The notes: generated by a model not told the origin, from the sequence alone. Numbered from the stretch's first letter, positions 9,228 to 18,413 are shown. The stretch is 64,000 nt of DNA from Paenibacillus spiritus (GCF_008710135.1 NZ_VYKK01000007.1:1-64000); one strand, 5' to 3'. Program-made: numbers and translations.

Positions 9228-10018
9228 GGCTGCCCTCCTTCGAAGCTGCTCCGAATGCCGGCCACCAAGCCAAAGAACTCGGGACTGTTCCGCATCTCCG
9301 CCGTCCGCGGACGCGGGAGAGGGATGTCCACGACCGCTGACAGGCGGCCCGGATGCGGGGAGAGCACGAAGACGCGGTCGGAGAGGAAGATGGACTCGGG
9401 GATGCTGTGGGTTACGAAGACCACCGTGCTGCCGACCTTGCTCCAGACCGACAGCAGTTCCTCGTTCAGCCGCTCGCGGGTGAACTCATCCAGGGCGGAG
9501 AACGGTTCGTCCATGAGGAGAATCTCCGGCTCCATGGACAGCGCCCGGGCAATGGCCACCCGCTGCTGCATGCCGCCGCTGAGCTGCCACGGGTACTTGT
9601 CGGCAAAGCCGCTCAATCCCACCAGCTCCAGCAGCTCCAGCGCCTTCTCGTCGCGCTTGGCCTTCCGCACGCCCATCAGTTCCAGCGGCAGGGTGATGTT
9701 GTCCTTGACCTTGCGCCAGTCGTAGAGGACCGGGCTCTGAAAGACAATGCCGTACTTCCGGGCAAGCCGGGCTTCCTTCGCCGTCTTCCCGGCCACCGTC
9801 AGCGTCCCGTCTGTCGGTTCGAGCAGATCGGCCATAAGCCGAAGCAGGGTCGTCTTGCCGCAGCCCGAAGGCCCCAGCAGGGAGACAAATTCCCCCTTGG
9901 CGATATCAAGGCTGACCTGGTGCAGGGCCAGCACATCCGCCGTTCCGGCGCGGTATCTCATCTCCACATTCTCCATTCGAATCTCCGGTATGGAGCGCGC
10001 TGCCAAAGACATGTTCAT
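9224..10018 (-). CDS. ABC importer ATPase (SsuB/ThiZ/TauB type)
   Basis: A 264-residue nucleotide-binding subunit. Walker [10 protein letters not shown] is at 49-57, the Q-loop is in IVFQSPVLYDW (91-101), the signature LSGGM at 146-150, Walker B ILLMDEP around 166-172 and the switch His in VFVTHSIPE. The FQSPVLYDWRKVKDNITLPLE stretch is characteristic of nitrate/sulfonate/pyrimidine-type importers. It is the first gene of the importer cluster, followed with ATGA overlaps by both permeases and then the binding lipoprotein. Two copies of a TTTTGTCYAG-type motif upstream may be regulator sites. Confidence 0.9.
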   Translation of the reverse strand: MNMSLAARSIPEIRMENVEMRYRAGTADVLALHQVSLDIAKGEFVSLLGPSGCGKTTLLRLMADLLEPTDGTLTVAGKTAKEARLARKYGIVFQSPVLYDWRKVKDNITLPLELMGVRKAKRDEKALELLELVGLSGFADKYPWQLSGGMQQRVAIARALSMEPEILLMDEPFSALDEFTRERLNEELLSVWSKVGSTVVFVTHSIPESIFLSDRVFVLSPHPGRLSAVVDIPLPRPRTAEMRNSPEFFGLVAGIRSSFEGGQP

Positions 10019-10107
10019 CCACCCGCTTTCTGAAGTAAGTTCCGGATCTTCCCGGCTGTTGATGTAGCTTTAACTAACATCATACCGGGTGGAAGAAGGC
10101 TCTACAC

Positions 10108-10157
10108 TAGACAAAAGGTAAAGTCGGAAGCCTGAAATACCGTCGTTTTGTCCAGAC
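10108..10157. promoter_or_regulatory. Candidate regulator sites upstream of the ABC importer operon
   Basis: TAGACAAAAGG at 10108-10118 resembles TAGACAGAATG found twice in the preT-pucR region. On the minus strand it reads TTTTGTCTAG, just upstream of a possible TATGAT -10 (rc of 10078-10083) with no good -35, which would fit an activator-dependent promoter. A second related site, TTTTGTCCAG, lies at 10146-10155 in opposite orientation. The rest of the 10019-10365 gap holds only the promoter of the downstream diguanylate cyclase gene. Confidence 0.45.
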
Positions 10158-10305
10158 CGGCCATTTTGTTGTCAGCTTTCTTCCCTCAACCTTTCCGCAT
10201 CCTTTCCATTCCGCTTCCCGCAACTTTCTGAAATTCCGGCTGCGCCATCGTCTCAAAACGGCAGACCTCTGCCGATATATTAGAAATAGGCGCTGCGGTC
10301 GAATA

Positions 10306-10358
10306 TGCTATGATAGAATCCAAGCGCGTAATCGCTTTCCAGGAAGCACTTCCGGAGG
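10306..10358 (+). promoter_or_regulatory. Extended -10 promoter and RBS for the diguanylate cyclase gene
   Basis: TGC-TATGAT (-10 hexamer at 10309-10314) is an extended -10 element without a clear -35. A GGAGG ribosome binding site at 10354-10358 sits 7 nt before the TTG start at 10366. Confidence 0.5.
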
Positions 10359-10365
10359 TACCCTA

Positions 10366-11997
10366 TTGTCTAACTTCAATTTTGTTTATACAGTTCTGGT
10401 CTGCATGGCAGGGGCGATGAACCTGCTGCTGACCGCCCTTGCCTATCATCGAAGGAATGATTTTGCCGGAGCCCGGATCTTCGTGGCAATTGCCGCCTTC
10501 TCTGCCGTCTATGTGTTCGGCACTGCCCTTGGGATGGCGGGCGATTCCTTGTCCAGCCTAATATGGTGGACCAAGGTCTCTTATCTGGGCCTGCCGTTCA
10601 TCGCACCCTGCAGTCTGATTATGATTCTGTATTTTGTCGGCTTTGAGCGCTGGGTAACCCGCTTGCGGGTTGCGCTTCTCTTCGCCATACCGGTTATCAC
10701 CGTTGCTTTGGTCTGGACGAACGAGCGGCACCATCTCTTCTACCAGCGCATCGAGGCCCTTGGCGACGGCCCTTATCCCTTGGCATCTGTCGTCGGCGGC
10801 CCTTGGTATCTCGTACAGGGCAGCCTGACTTTTCTCTGCCTGGCAGCGGCGACGGTGCTGCTGCTTCAGGGCTGGGAACGGCTGAAGGCCGCCTACCTGC
10901 CCCAATACATGGTGATGCTGATCGGTCAATTGCTTCCCATGGCCTGCGCCTTCCTCTACCTCATCGGAGCCGCGCCTCCCGGCATCGACCCGGTTCCGGC
11001 CAGCATGAGCATAACGGCAACCCTCTATATCTGGGCCATTCTGTCCCGGGGGATGCTTACGGCCGCGCCGATTGCCCGCGAGAATCTGTTCGAGTGCCTC
11101 CGCGACGGCGTGCTGGTGCTCGATCTGGAGGACCGTCTGGTGGACTTCAACCAGGCTGCGTCCGAGATGGTGGACGGTCTTGGCCCGTCGTCGATCGGCA
11201 GGCCGCTGGCCCAGCTCTTCATGGGAGCGGGCCCCGAGGCGCTCGCCTATGTTATGGAAGGCGCAAATCCGCCGGGCGAGACGGTGAAGGACCTGAAATG
11301 GCGGCGGGCCGGAGAGAGCGGCTATTACCAGATCCGCTCCTCGCCCGTCCAGAAGCGCGGCGGACAAGTCGCCGGACGGATGATTATGCTGATCGACATT
11401 ACCGAACGTATGCTGCTTCAGGAAGGCCTGCGGCGGCTGGCTACCATTGACGGCTTGACCGGAACAGCCAACCGGGCCCATTTCATGGAACTCAGCCGCA
11501 AGGAATTGGAACGGTTCGATTCCCTCCAGCATTCCCTGTCCTTTATCCTGCTCGACGTCGACCACTTCAAGAACATTAACGACCGTTACGGCCATCCCTG
11601 CGGCGATGCCGCACTCCGGCATATCACGGATATTTGCGCGGCGCATCTGCGGGAGGGCGATGTGCTCGGCCGTTACGGAGGCGAGGAGTTCGTCCTCTGC
11701 CTGCCGGGCATCGGTCTGCTGGAAGCCGCCCGGCTGGCCGATGCCATCCGCCTCGATATCCGCAGCCGGCCGCTGGCTTCCTCCTCGGGCCCGGTTGCGA
11801 TTACCGCCAGCTTCGGCGTTACCGAAGCCGTGACCGGAGACACGCTCACCGAGCTGCTCCGGCAGGCGGACCGGGCGCTCTACGCGTCCAAGAATGCGGG
11901 ACGGGACCGGGTGCACCTGTTCCGGGAATCTGTCACCCTTCCCTATGACCAGAATGACCAGACCGTCCATGAAACACCGACAGCCGCAGCCCCGTGA
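10366..11997 (+). CDS. Membrane-bound diguanylate cyclase: 7TM sensor - PAS - GGDEF
   Basis: A 543-residue protein starting at TTG. Seven hydrophobic segments in about the first 225 residues form a HisK_N-like 7TM sensor. A PAS domain follows at about 235-350 (FECLRDGVLVLDLEDRLVDFN). The C-terminal GGDEF domain starts near LATIDGLTGTANRAHF. The active-site loop is GGEEF (438-442), a functional variant, and the inhibitory I-site RxxD (REGD) lies exactly five residues earlier. It should therefore make cyclic di-GMP from two GTP and be product-inhibited. It is followed 146 bp downstream by an S-layer-homology protein gene in the same direction, so a surface or biofilm output is possible. Confidence 0.9.
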   Translation: MSNFNFVYTVLVCMAGAMNLLLTALAYHRRNDFAGARIFVAIAAFSAVYVFGTALGMAGDSLSSLIWWTKVSYLGLPFIAPCSLIMILYFVGFERWVTRLRVALLFAIPVITVALVWTNERHHLFYQRIEALGDGPYPLASVVGGPWYLVQGSLTFLCLAAATVLLLQGWERLKAAYLPQYMVMLIGQLLPMACAFLYLIGAAPPGIDPVPASMSITATLYIWAILSRGMLTAAPIARENLFECLRDGVLVLDLEDRLVDFNQAASEMVDGLGPSSIGRPLAQLFMGAGPEALAYVMEGANPPGETVKDLKWRRAGESGYYQIRSSPVQKRGGQVAGRMIMLIDITERMLLQEGLRRLATIDGLTGTANRAHFMELSRKELERFDSLQHSLSFILLDVDHFKNINDRYGHPCGDAALRHITDICAAHLREGDVLGRYGGEEFVLCLPGIGLLEAARLADAIRLDIRSRPLASSSGPVAITASFGVTEAVTGDTLTELLRQADRALYASKNAGRDRVHLFRESVTLPYDQNDQTVHETPTAAAP

Positions 11998-12143
11998 CGG
12001 AGCGCGGCTGTCTGCATTTCCGGAGCCCCTCATCCCTAAGCGGCCTGTCCGCCTGTTCATTAAATTTTAAATTCCGCCAACCGATATATAGAAGGTCTCG
12101 GACCACACTTCCAGAGAAACTATTGTTCAGCAAAGGAGATTAT

Positions 12144-14144
12144 ATGAGAAACACCCGTTTGGTCTCTCGAACCATTTCTGCTCTAACCGCAGCCTCGCTG
12201 CTGGGGGCCCTGGCCTTCCCGGCATCGGCAGCCCCCGCTGTGAACGACATCCCTAACAACTACGCCAAGGAAGCGATCCAGGAGCTGATCTCTAAAGAGA
12301 TTATGGCCGGCACCGGGAACGGACACTTCAAGCCGTCCGGCCAAATTTCGCGTCAGGACTTCGTTATCGTCCTCGTCAAAGCGCTGAACCTGGACCTTAC
12401 CCAGCCTCCTCGGACGGCGACATTCAAGGATGTGGCTCCCGGCCACTATGCCTATGCTGCCGTCGAAGCAGCGGCCAGCGCCGGACTGGTCAAGGGAGTC
12501 GGCGGCCAGCTGCTGGGCGCCTCCCAGAATATCACCCGCGAGCAGATGGCGGTCATGTTCGTCCAGGCTCTGAAGGTGAACCCTGAAGGCATGGGCCGCA
12601 ATCTATCCTTCACGGATGCGGCTTCCATCTCCGGCTGGGCCAGAGATTACGTCGGAGCCGCCATCCGGCACGGCCTGATGGTCGGAAGACCCGACGGGAC
12701 CTTCAGCCCGGCAGAGACGGCCAGCCGGCAGGATGTGGCGCTGGTTACCGTCAAGTTCCTGACGGAGAAGACCCGGATTGCCGGGCAGACCCAGCTTCAG
12801 AGCCCCACGCCGGAAGCGACGGCGGAACCTTCAGCTGTTCCTGCAGCCACGCCGACGCCTGCCGTTTCCGCAGCAAGCTCTGCTCCATCGGCTTCAAGCC
12901 CTTCGATACCAGACCCGACACCGGAGCCGCCGCACAATCAGGCCCCTGTCGTCTCTGGCCTTAGATTTGTTGACGACGACCGCCATGCCATTGAATCCAA
13001 GCTCCAAGCCGGAACCCGGGTTCATGTTGATTTTGACTACAACGACGCCGAGAACGATCCGCCTGAAATTATCCGGTACAACTGGTACCGATCAGCAGAA
13101 GCCGATGGCAGCGACAAGGCGCTTATTCCCGACGCGCATCTCTATTACTACACGCCTGGAGCGGCCGACATCGGCAAATATTTAACCGTCGAGGTTACTC
13201 CCTATGCCGCTTCCGGCACGGAAGCCGGCGCCGGAGTATTCAAGACACTCGCTGTTCCCGTGTCCGCCCAGACGACGCTGACCGGAGGCTTCGGCTTTAA
13301 TACCGACGCGTCGCTGGCCTCCAAGGAATTTACGGAAGGCAGCTTGTCCAAAATCCGGTTCGATTATTTTCCGAAAGAAGCCTTTATCGACGGAACCTTG
13401 CAGATCGACATTGAAGGCGTGTCCGTCACTACCGGGGACTATTACAGCCTGGGCGATGATACCGGCTGGACGAAATTCACAGCGGATCAGCTCAGCAATG
13501 ACGGCCATACCGTCACCATTACACACATCAATACTGCCGCACAAAACGATGTATCTGTTGAGTTGGGCGGTTCCGTCTTTCCGGTCGGGAAGACCATTCC
13601 CGCCGCAGGCTCGTACCCGATTACCCTGAGGGCCGACGCCGACGGAGCCGGCGCCAAGCTGCCGTCCGAAGAACAGACGATCACGCTGGTTTCAACGGCC
13701 GCTCCGGCCGCTCCAGCAGTTCGAACACCGAATTCAACCTCTTACGGGGTCTACCAGATGGACAACTCGCTGACAACCGATTATTTCCTTGACGGCGACA
13801 GCACCCGAACCTTCATTCTGGGTTACCAGGTGGCTCCCCCTTTTGACAACGGCACCGTCACCATTACCATGGATGATTTCACGTTCACTACGAGCGATCA
13901 GTATTCACCGGGTTTTAACTGGTCGAACCTGACTGAAGAGCAGATCAGCAACAACGGTCATACGCTGACAATCAGCGGAATCGGCACCGTCTTTGATTCG
14001 GTTCTCATGGTCAAGCTCATGAACAAACAGACGCCGGAAATGGGCAGTTCCCTCGTTCGGTTCGTTGCCGATGCAGACGGTGCAGGAGGCAGCATGCTGC
14101 CGTCCCAGGAGCAGACCGCAACGCTGAGTTACACATCGCCTTAA
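12144..14144 (+). CDS. Secreted S-layer-homology (SLH) protein with a duplicated C-terminal module
   Basis: The ATG at 12144 is chosen because AAAGGAGA precedes it by 4 nt and a signal peptide follows (cleavage near ALAFPASAA, residue 30); the protein has 666 residues. Three SLH repeats (about 33-82, 94-143, 155-205) would anchor it to pyruvylated cell-wall polymer. A Pro/Thr/Ser/Ala linker (215-265) leads to an Ig-like region (266-375). Two homologous modules of about 130 residues follow (384-517 and 535-664). Both carry the pattern EQ/DQ-(I/L)-SN-x-GHT-(V/L)-TI and end with ADADGAG-x-LPS-x-EQT. I do not recognise the module; adhesion or polysaccharide binding is a guess. An intrinsic terminator follows. 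Confidence 0.85.
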   Translation: MRNTRLVSRTISALTAASLLGALAFPASAAPAVNDIPNNYAKEAIQELISKEIMAGTGNGHFKPSGQISRQDFVIVLVKALNLDLTQPPRTATFKDVAPGHYAYAAVEAAASAGLVKGVGGQLLGASQNITREQMAVMFVQALKVNPEGMGRNLSFTDAASISGWARDYVGAAIRHGLMVGRPDGTFSPAETASRQDVALVTVKFLTEKTRIAGQTQLQSPTPEATAEPSAVPAATPTPAVSAASSAPSASSPSIPDPTPEPPHNQAPVVSGLRFVDDDRHAIESKLQAGTRVHVDFDYNDAENDPPEIIRYNWYRSAEADGSDKALIPDAHLYYYTPGAADIGKYLTVEVTPYAASGTEAGAGVFKTLAVPVSAQTTLTGGFGFNTDASLASKEFTEGSLSKIRFDYFPKEAFIDGTLQIDIEGVSVTTGDYYSLGDDTGWTKFTADQLSNDGHTVTITHINTAAQNDVSVELGGSVFPVGKTIPAAGSYPITLRADADGAGAKLPSEEQTITLVSTAAPAAPAVRTPNSTSYGVYQMDNSLTTDYFLDGDSTRTFILGYQVAPPFDNGTVTITMDDFTFTTSDQYSPGFNWSNLTEEQISNNGHTLTISGIGTVFDSVLMVKLMNKQTPEMGSSLVRFVADADGAGGSMLPSQEQTATLSYTSP

Positions 14145-14173
14145 GTCTTCTCCTCTTGCACGAAGAAGCAGAA

Positions 14174-14200
14174 CCGCCGGCCAATGGCCGGCGGTTTTTT
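14174..14200 (+). terminator. Intrinsic terminator after the SLH gene
   Basis: A 9-bp GC stem (14174-14182 pairing with 14186-14194) with an AAT loop is followed by six T residues, 29 nt after the SLH stop codon. Confidence 0.9.
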
Positions 14201-14384
14201 GACTTCCGCTGGTCCTTCGGGCTCCGCCGGCAGACACCAGGTATGATCGACCTGGCGATAGGTCAGGCTATTTTTAGCCGGCCCGGCTTATCCCGTGTAA
14301 GCGGAATTATCGGTCCCGCTGTTTGCCTGATGGGCTTTTCCGTTTAATGACATGTAGAACCAGGCGACACGGGGAGGGAACCGC

Positions 14385-15248
14385 ATGATCAGAATCGGAT
14401 TAACCGGGTTCGGAGACCACGAAGAACTCTACGGCAAGCTCAAGGCGCCGGAAAGGCTGCCGGCCTACAGCGCCCATTTTTCTATCGTCGAGATTGACAG
14501 TTCCTTCTATGCCGTGCAGCCTGTGCGCAACTTCAAGAAGTGGGTCTCCCAGACGCCCGCAGACTTCCGGTTCATCGTCAAGGCGTATCAGGGCATGACC
14601 GGACACTTGCGGAACAAGAAGAACTATTTCGACCATCCCGATGACATGTACCGGGCTTTTCATGAATCCATCGAGCCGGTTCGGGAAGCCGGCAAGCTGG
14701 CGATGACGCTGTTCCAGATGCCGCCGTGGTTCGACTGCACCAAAGAGAATGTGGAGACGCTCCGGGATACGAAAGCACGGATGAAGGATGTGCCCTGCGC
14801 CATTGAATTCCGCAATGCGACCTGGTACAATCCGCGCTTCCGGGAAGGCACCCTGCGGTTTCTCTCGGAGGAAGGCTGGATTCATACCGTGGTGGACGAG
14901 CCTCAGGCAGGCGTCGGTTCGATCCCGATTGTGCCTGAAGCCACATCGGCTGAGGCTACCTATGTCCGGCTGCACGGCCGCAATACGGCCGGCTGGAATC
15001 AGAGCAGCCATCCCGATTGGCGCAAGCTGCGTTATTTATACCGCTACAATACGGAGGAGCTGACCGAATGGCGGGACCGTCTGCGGGAGCTGGAGCAGAA
15101 ATCCCGGGATGTCTATGTCGTCTTTAACAATAATTCGGCCGGAGACGCCACTCCCAATGCCAAGGAGCTGCAGGAGCTGCTCGGCGGCGGCGGAGAAGAC
15201 GGGCTCGCGCCGTTGCAGATGGACCTTTTTACCGGGCGTCATACATAA
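14385..15248 (+). CDS. DUF72 (YecE/YunF-type) TIM-barrel protein
   Basis: A 287-residue DUF72 member: IGLTGFGDHEELYGKL at the start, VEIDSSFYAV, the FRFIVKAYQGMTGH segment, CAIEFRNATWYN, THVRLHGRN-like text (TYVRLHGRNTAGW) and VYVVFNNNSAGDATPNA near the end. The family adopts a TIM-barrel fold of unknown biochemical role. It is preceded by GGGGAGGG and followed 66 bp later by an amylase gene in the same direction, which may or may not be co-transcribed. Function is not assignable from sequence. Confidence 0.85.
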   Translation: MIRIGLTGFGDHEELYGKLKAPERLPAYSAHFSIVEIDSSFYAVQPVRNFKKWVSQTPADFRFIVKAYQGMTGHLRNKKNYFDHPDDMYRAFHESIEPVREAGKLAMTLFQMPPWFDCTKENVETLRDTKARMKDVPCAIEFRNATWYNPRFREGTLRFLSEEGWIHTVVDEPQAGVGSIPIVPEATSAEATYVRLHGRNTAGWNQSSHPDWRKLRYLYRYNTEELTEWRDRLRELEQKSRDVYVVFNNNSAGDATPNAKELQELLGGGGEDGLAPLQMDLFTGRHT

Positions 15249-15314
15249 ATTCCGATACCCGATTCTATCAAGCAAGAATTCAAGCAGCCATTATAAAGGA
15301 GGGCAACTGTACAG

Positions 15315-16838
15315 ATGAAGCGGAACCATACAATGATGCAGTTTTTTGAGTGGCATGTCGCCGCGGACGGAGAGCATTGGAAGCGTCTGGCCCGCCTGGC
15401 CCCCGAGCTTAAGGCGGCGGGGATCGACTCGGTCTGGATTCCGCCTGTCACCAAGGCGGTGAATGCGGAGGACAACGGCTACGGCGTATACGATCTGTAC
15501 GATCTGGGCGAATTTGACCAGAAGGGCACGGTGGGGACAAAATACGGCACCAAGGATGAGCTGATTGAAGCCATTGCGGAGTGTCTCAAATGCGGCATCG
15601 CCGTCTATGTGGACGTCGTAATGAACCATAAGGCCGGAGCCGATGAGACTGAGGTGTTCGAGGTGGTAGAGGTCGATCCCAACGACCGGATGAAGGAGAT
15701 TTCCGAGCCTTTTGAAATCGAGGGCTGGACCAAGTTCACTTTCCCGGGCCGGGGAGAGGAGCATTCCGCTTTCAAATGGGACCACACGCACTTTAACGGC
15801 ACCGACTACGACGCCCGCGATGACCGGACCGGGGTCTTCCGGATTGTCGGAGAGAACAAGGGCTGGAATGAGAATGTGGACAACGAGTTCGGCAATTACG
15901 ACTACCTGATGTTCGCCAATATCGACTACAAGCATCCCGAGGTTCGCGAGGAAATGCTGAACTGGGGACGCTGGCTTGTCGATACGCTTCAGTGCAGCGG
16001 GTACCGCCTGGACGCGATCAAGCATATCAACCATGAATTCATCAAGGAGTTCGCCGCCGAGATGAAGCGCAAGCGCGGCGAGGATTTCTACATTGTGGGC
16101 GAATTCTGGAACCCGGATGTGGGAGCCTGCCGGGAATTTCTGAATACGGTCGATTATCAGATCGACCTGTTCGACGTCGCTCTCCACTACCGGCTCTATT
16201 CCGCTTCGCTCGGCGGGAACAGCTTCGACCTGCGGACGATATTTGACGACACGCTGGTGCAGACCCATCCGCTGAACGCCGTAACGTTCGTAGACAACCA
16301 TGATTCCCAGCCGCATGAATCGCTGGAGTCCTGGGTGGGCGACTGGTTCAAGCTGAGTGCCTATTCGCTGATTCTGCTGCGCCGCGACGGCTACCCCGTC
16401 GTGTTCTACGGCGACTATTACGGCATTGACGGACCGGCGCCGGTGGAAGGCAAGCGCGAAGGCATCGACCGCATGCTCGCCGCCCGCTACCACCGGGCCT
16501 ACGGTGACCAGGACGACTATTTCGATCATCCGAACACGATCGGCTGGGTCCGGCGCGGCCTTCCGGAGCTTCCGGGCTCGGGCTGCGCGGTGGTGATTAC
16601 CAACGGCGATGAAGGCAACAAGCGGATGTTCGTCGGAGAAGAACGCGCCGGTGAGGAGTGGATCGACCTGACCGGGCACCGTCAGGATTTGATCGCCATC
16701 GGCGAGGACGGCTGGGCCGAATTCCCGGTGAACGGCGGAAGCGTATCAGTCTGGGCGCTGCCGCTCGATGAGGAGGAAGCCGATAAGCCGGCGGAGGCTT
16801 CCCCGCCGCAATCGGGCCATAAGGGAGCCTCCGACTGA
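15315..16838 (+). CDS. Cytoplasmic alpha-amylase, GH13 family (AmyS/subfamily 5 type)
   Basis: A 507-residue GH13 glucanase opening with NHTMMQFFEWHVAADG, typical of liquefying/cytoplasmic amylases of subfamily 5. Conserved regions are VYVDVVMNHKAGAD (97-110), GYRLDAIKHI with nucleophile Asp233, VGEFWNP with acid/base Glu263, and FVDNHDSQP with Asp330. No signal peptide is visible, so it probably acts on intracellular alpha-glucans or imported maltodextrins. The C-terminal 20 residues are a charged tail. Its TGA overlaps the ATG of the next gene (TGATG), coupling it to a secreted RCC1-like protein, an odd pairing. Confidence 0.9.
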   Translation: MKRNHTMMQFFEWHVAADGEHWKRLARLAPELKAAGIDSVWIPPVTKAVNAEDNGYGVYDLYDLGEFDQKGTVGTKYGTKDELIEAIAECLKCGIAVYVDVVMNHKAGADETEVFEVVEVDPNDRMKEISEPFEIEGWTKFTFPGRGEEHSAFKWDHTHFNGTDYDARDDRTGVFRIVGENKGWNENVDNEFGNYDYLMFANIDYKHPEVREEMLNWGRWLVDTLQCSGYRLDAIKHINHEFIKEFAAEMKRKRGEDFYIVGEFWNPDVGACREFLNTVDYQIDLFDVALHYRLYSASLGGNSFDLRTIFDDTLVQTHPLNAVTFVDNHDSQPHESLESWVGDWFKLSAYSLILLRRDGYPVVFYGDYYGIDGPAPVEGKREGIDRMLAARYHRAYGDQDDYFDHPNTIGWVRRGLPELPGSGCAVVITNGDEGNKRMFVGEERAGEEWIDLTGHRQDLIAIGEDGWAEFPVNGGSVSVWALPLDEEEADKPAEASPPQSGHKGASD

Positions 16839-18364
16839 TGCCGGTCCGGATGGGGCTTAGAGCCGGGGACGCCGCCAAGCGTCCCTTCCGGCTTCTTCTT
16901 CCCGCGCTGACGGCGGGAATGCTGTTCGCCGGGGCAGCCGTCTCCCCCGGCCCGACGGCTGCCGCCGCTTCAGCGGCGGTTCCCGCGGCGGCAAGCACGA
17001 ACGCCGCCTCCGGCCCGGCACCGTTTGTTCAAGTGACGGCCGGAGCGTACTATTCGGCAGCGCTCCGGGCTGACGGCACGGTCTGGGCCTGGGGCCGCAC
17101 GCTCTACGGCGAACTGGGCGTTCTGGAGCCGCGCGTTACCAGCAGCATCCAGCGTCCGGTCCGGCTGGCCGCGCTCCGCGGCATTCAGTCGATCGCCACG
17201 AACCGGGTCGGCTCCCAGGTGGGCGTCGGTTCGGACGGCTCGGTGTGGGAGTGGGGCGCCGGGACCGGGCCGTCTGCGCTTCCGAAGCAGGTTAAAGGGT
17301 TGGCGGGCATAACGGCAGCCATTCCCGGCTTTGCGCTGCAAAGAAACGGCACCTTGTGGTACTGGAGCCATCCCCTTGCGGCGGACGGCACCTCGGAGGC
17401 GGCGGGCGTTCCGCGCCGGATTCCGGGAACGTACCGCTTCACCGGGCTGACCTCCTGGAGCGGACTGGTCTACGGGCTGGACGAGCACGGCGCCGTCTGG
17501 GGCTTCGGCCTTGTCAACCAACCCTCCGGGGCGGGCCAAACGCTGATCTCTCCGGCCCGCATCGCAGGCCTGCCGGCCTTTAAGCAGATCTCGGCTTATC
17601 AGAACCGGCTGGTCGGCGTCGATTCCGCCGGCCGTGTCTGGACAGCCCAGGTAGAGACAGACGCTCTCTACAGCCGAAGCACCCCCGGTCCGCTCCGGCT
17701 GACCGGCAAGCCTCTGCGGGCGGGAACGCCGCTGAAAGCGGCCGAAGCGCAGCTCGTCGATTATAATACGCTGCTTATCCGCACGGCTGCCGGAGAACTC
17801 TGGACTACCGGCACCTGGCTGACAGGCAGAGCCGGACGGCTGAGCGGGCCTGCGGGCGTCCGGGAGGCCGAAGCCGGCATCCACCACGCCCTGGCGATTG
17901 ATGCCGGCGGAAGGCTGTGGGGCGTCGGCGGCAACCAATGGGGAGAGGCCGGGTCGCCCAATGTGAACCGCGACCGCCTCCTGTACCGTCCCGTTCCGGT
18001 GCTGCCCGCCATCGGAGTATCCGTCAATGGCTCCCCGCTGTCCTCCGGCTATCCCGCAGATCTGCGGAACGGTCGGGTGAGCGTTCCGCTTCGGGATACG
18101 ATCCGCAGCCTCGGGGGCTCTCTGACCGCCTCAGGCTCGTCACTCGCCGTTCAGTTGGGCCAGGCTCGGGCGCAGATCACGGCAGGCTCCGCCCAGGCCG
18201 AGGTCAACGGACGGTCGGTCGCATTGAACAGCCCTGTCTCCCAGTCATCGGGAGCCGTTATGATTCCGGCGCAGCTTCTCGCCTTACTCGGCGTGAATAC
18301 GCAGTGGGACTCTTCCAGCGGCGAGCTTCACCTGGATTTCCCGGCTGCGGCGTCCGCCAAGTAG
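16838..18364 (+). CDS. Secreted RCC1-repeat protein with C-terminal stalk (copper amine oxidase N-like) domain
   Basis: A 508-residue protein with a signal-like segment (about 15-45) ending in an Ala-rich stretch. RCC1-type propeller repeats are recognisable by GAYYSAALRADGTVWAWG, GVGSDGSVWEWG, GLDEHGAVWGFG and ALAIDAGGRLWGVGGNQWG. Residues from about 392 form a stalk domain (SVNGSPLSSGYPADLRNGRVSVPLRDTIRSLGG in outline), a module common in Paenibacillus surface proteins. Family knowledge suggests a protein-interaction propeller displayed outside the cell; the actual role is unknown. Translation is coupled to the amylase gene by a 1-bp overlap. A strong bidirectional terminator follows. Confidence 0.75.
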   Translation: MPVRMGLRAGDAAKRPFRLLLPALTAGMLFAGAAVSPGPTAAAASAAVPAAASTNAASGPAPFVQVTAGAYYSAALRADGTVWAWGRTLYGELGVLEPRVTSSIQRPVRLAALRGIQSIATNRVGSQVGVGSDGSVWEWGAGTGPSALPKQVKGLAGITAAIPGFALQRNGTLWYWSHPLAADGTSEAAGVPRRIPGTYRFTGLTSWSGLVYGLDEHGAVWGFGLVNQPSGAGQTLISPARIAGLPAFKQISAYQNRLVGVDSAGRVWTAQVETDALYSRSTPGPLRLTGKPLRAGTPLKAAEAQLVDYNTLLIRTAAGELWTTGTWLTGRAGRLSGPAGVREAEAGIHHALAIDAGGRLWGVGGNQWGEAGSPNVNRDRLLYRPVPVLPAIGVSVNGSPLSSGYPADLRNGRVSVPLRDTIRSLGGSLTASGSSLAVQLGQARAQITAGSAQAEVNGRSVALNSPVSQSSGAVMIPAQLLALLGVNTQWDSSSGELHLDFPAAASAK

Positions 18365-18413
18365 CCGGAACAGACCGGCGGGGCAGCGCTCCGCCGGACC
18401 GCATGGCACAGCA

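Larger units (their letters stand above)
10019..10365. other. Intergenic region between the importer and the cyclase gene
   Basis: A 347-bp divergent gap holding the TAGACA-type motifs, the extended -10 of the cyclase gene and no open frame that I can support. Confidence 0.7.

Noticed and set aside
11994-12143. Longer N-terminus of the SLH protein
   Set aside because: No ribosome site, while AAAGGAGA and a signal peptide follow at 12144.
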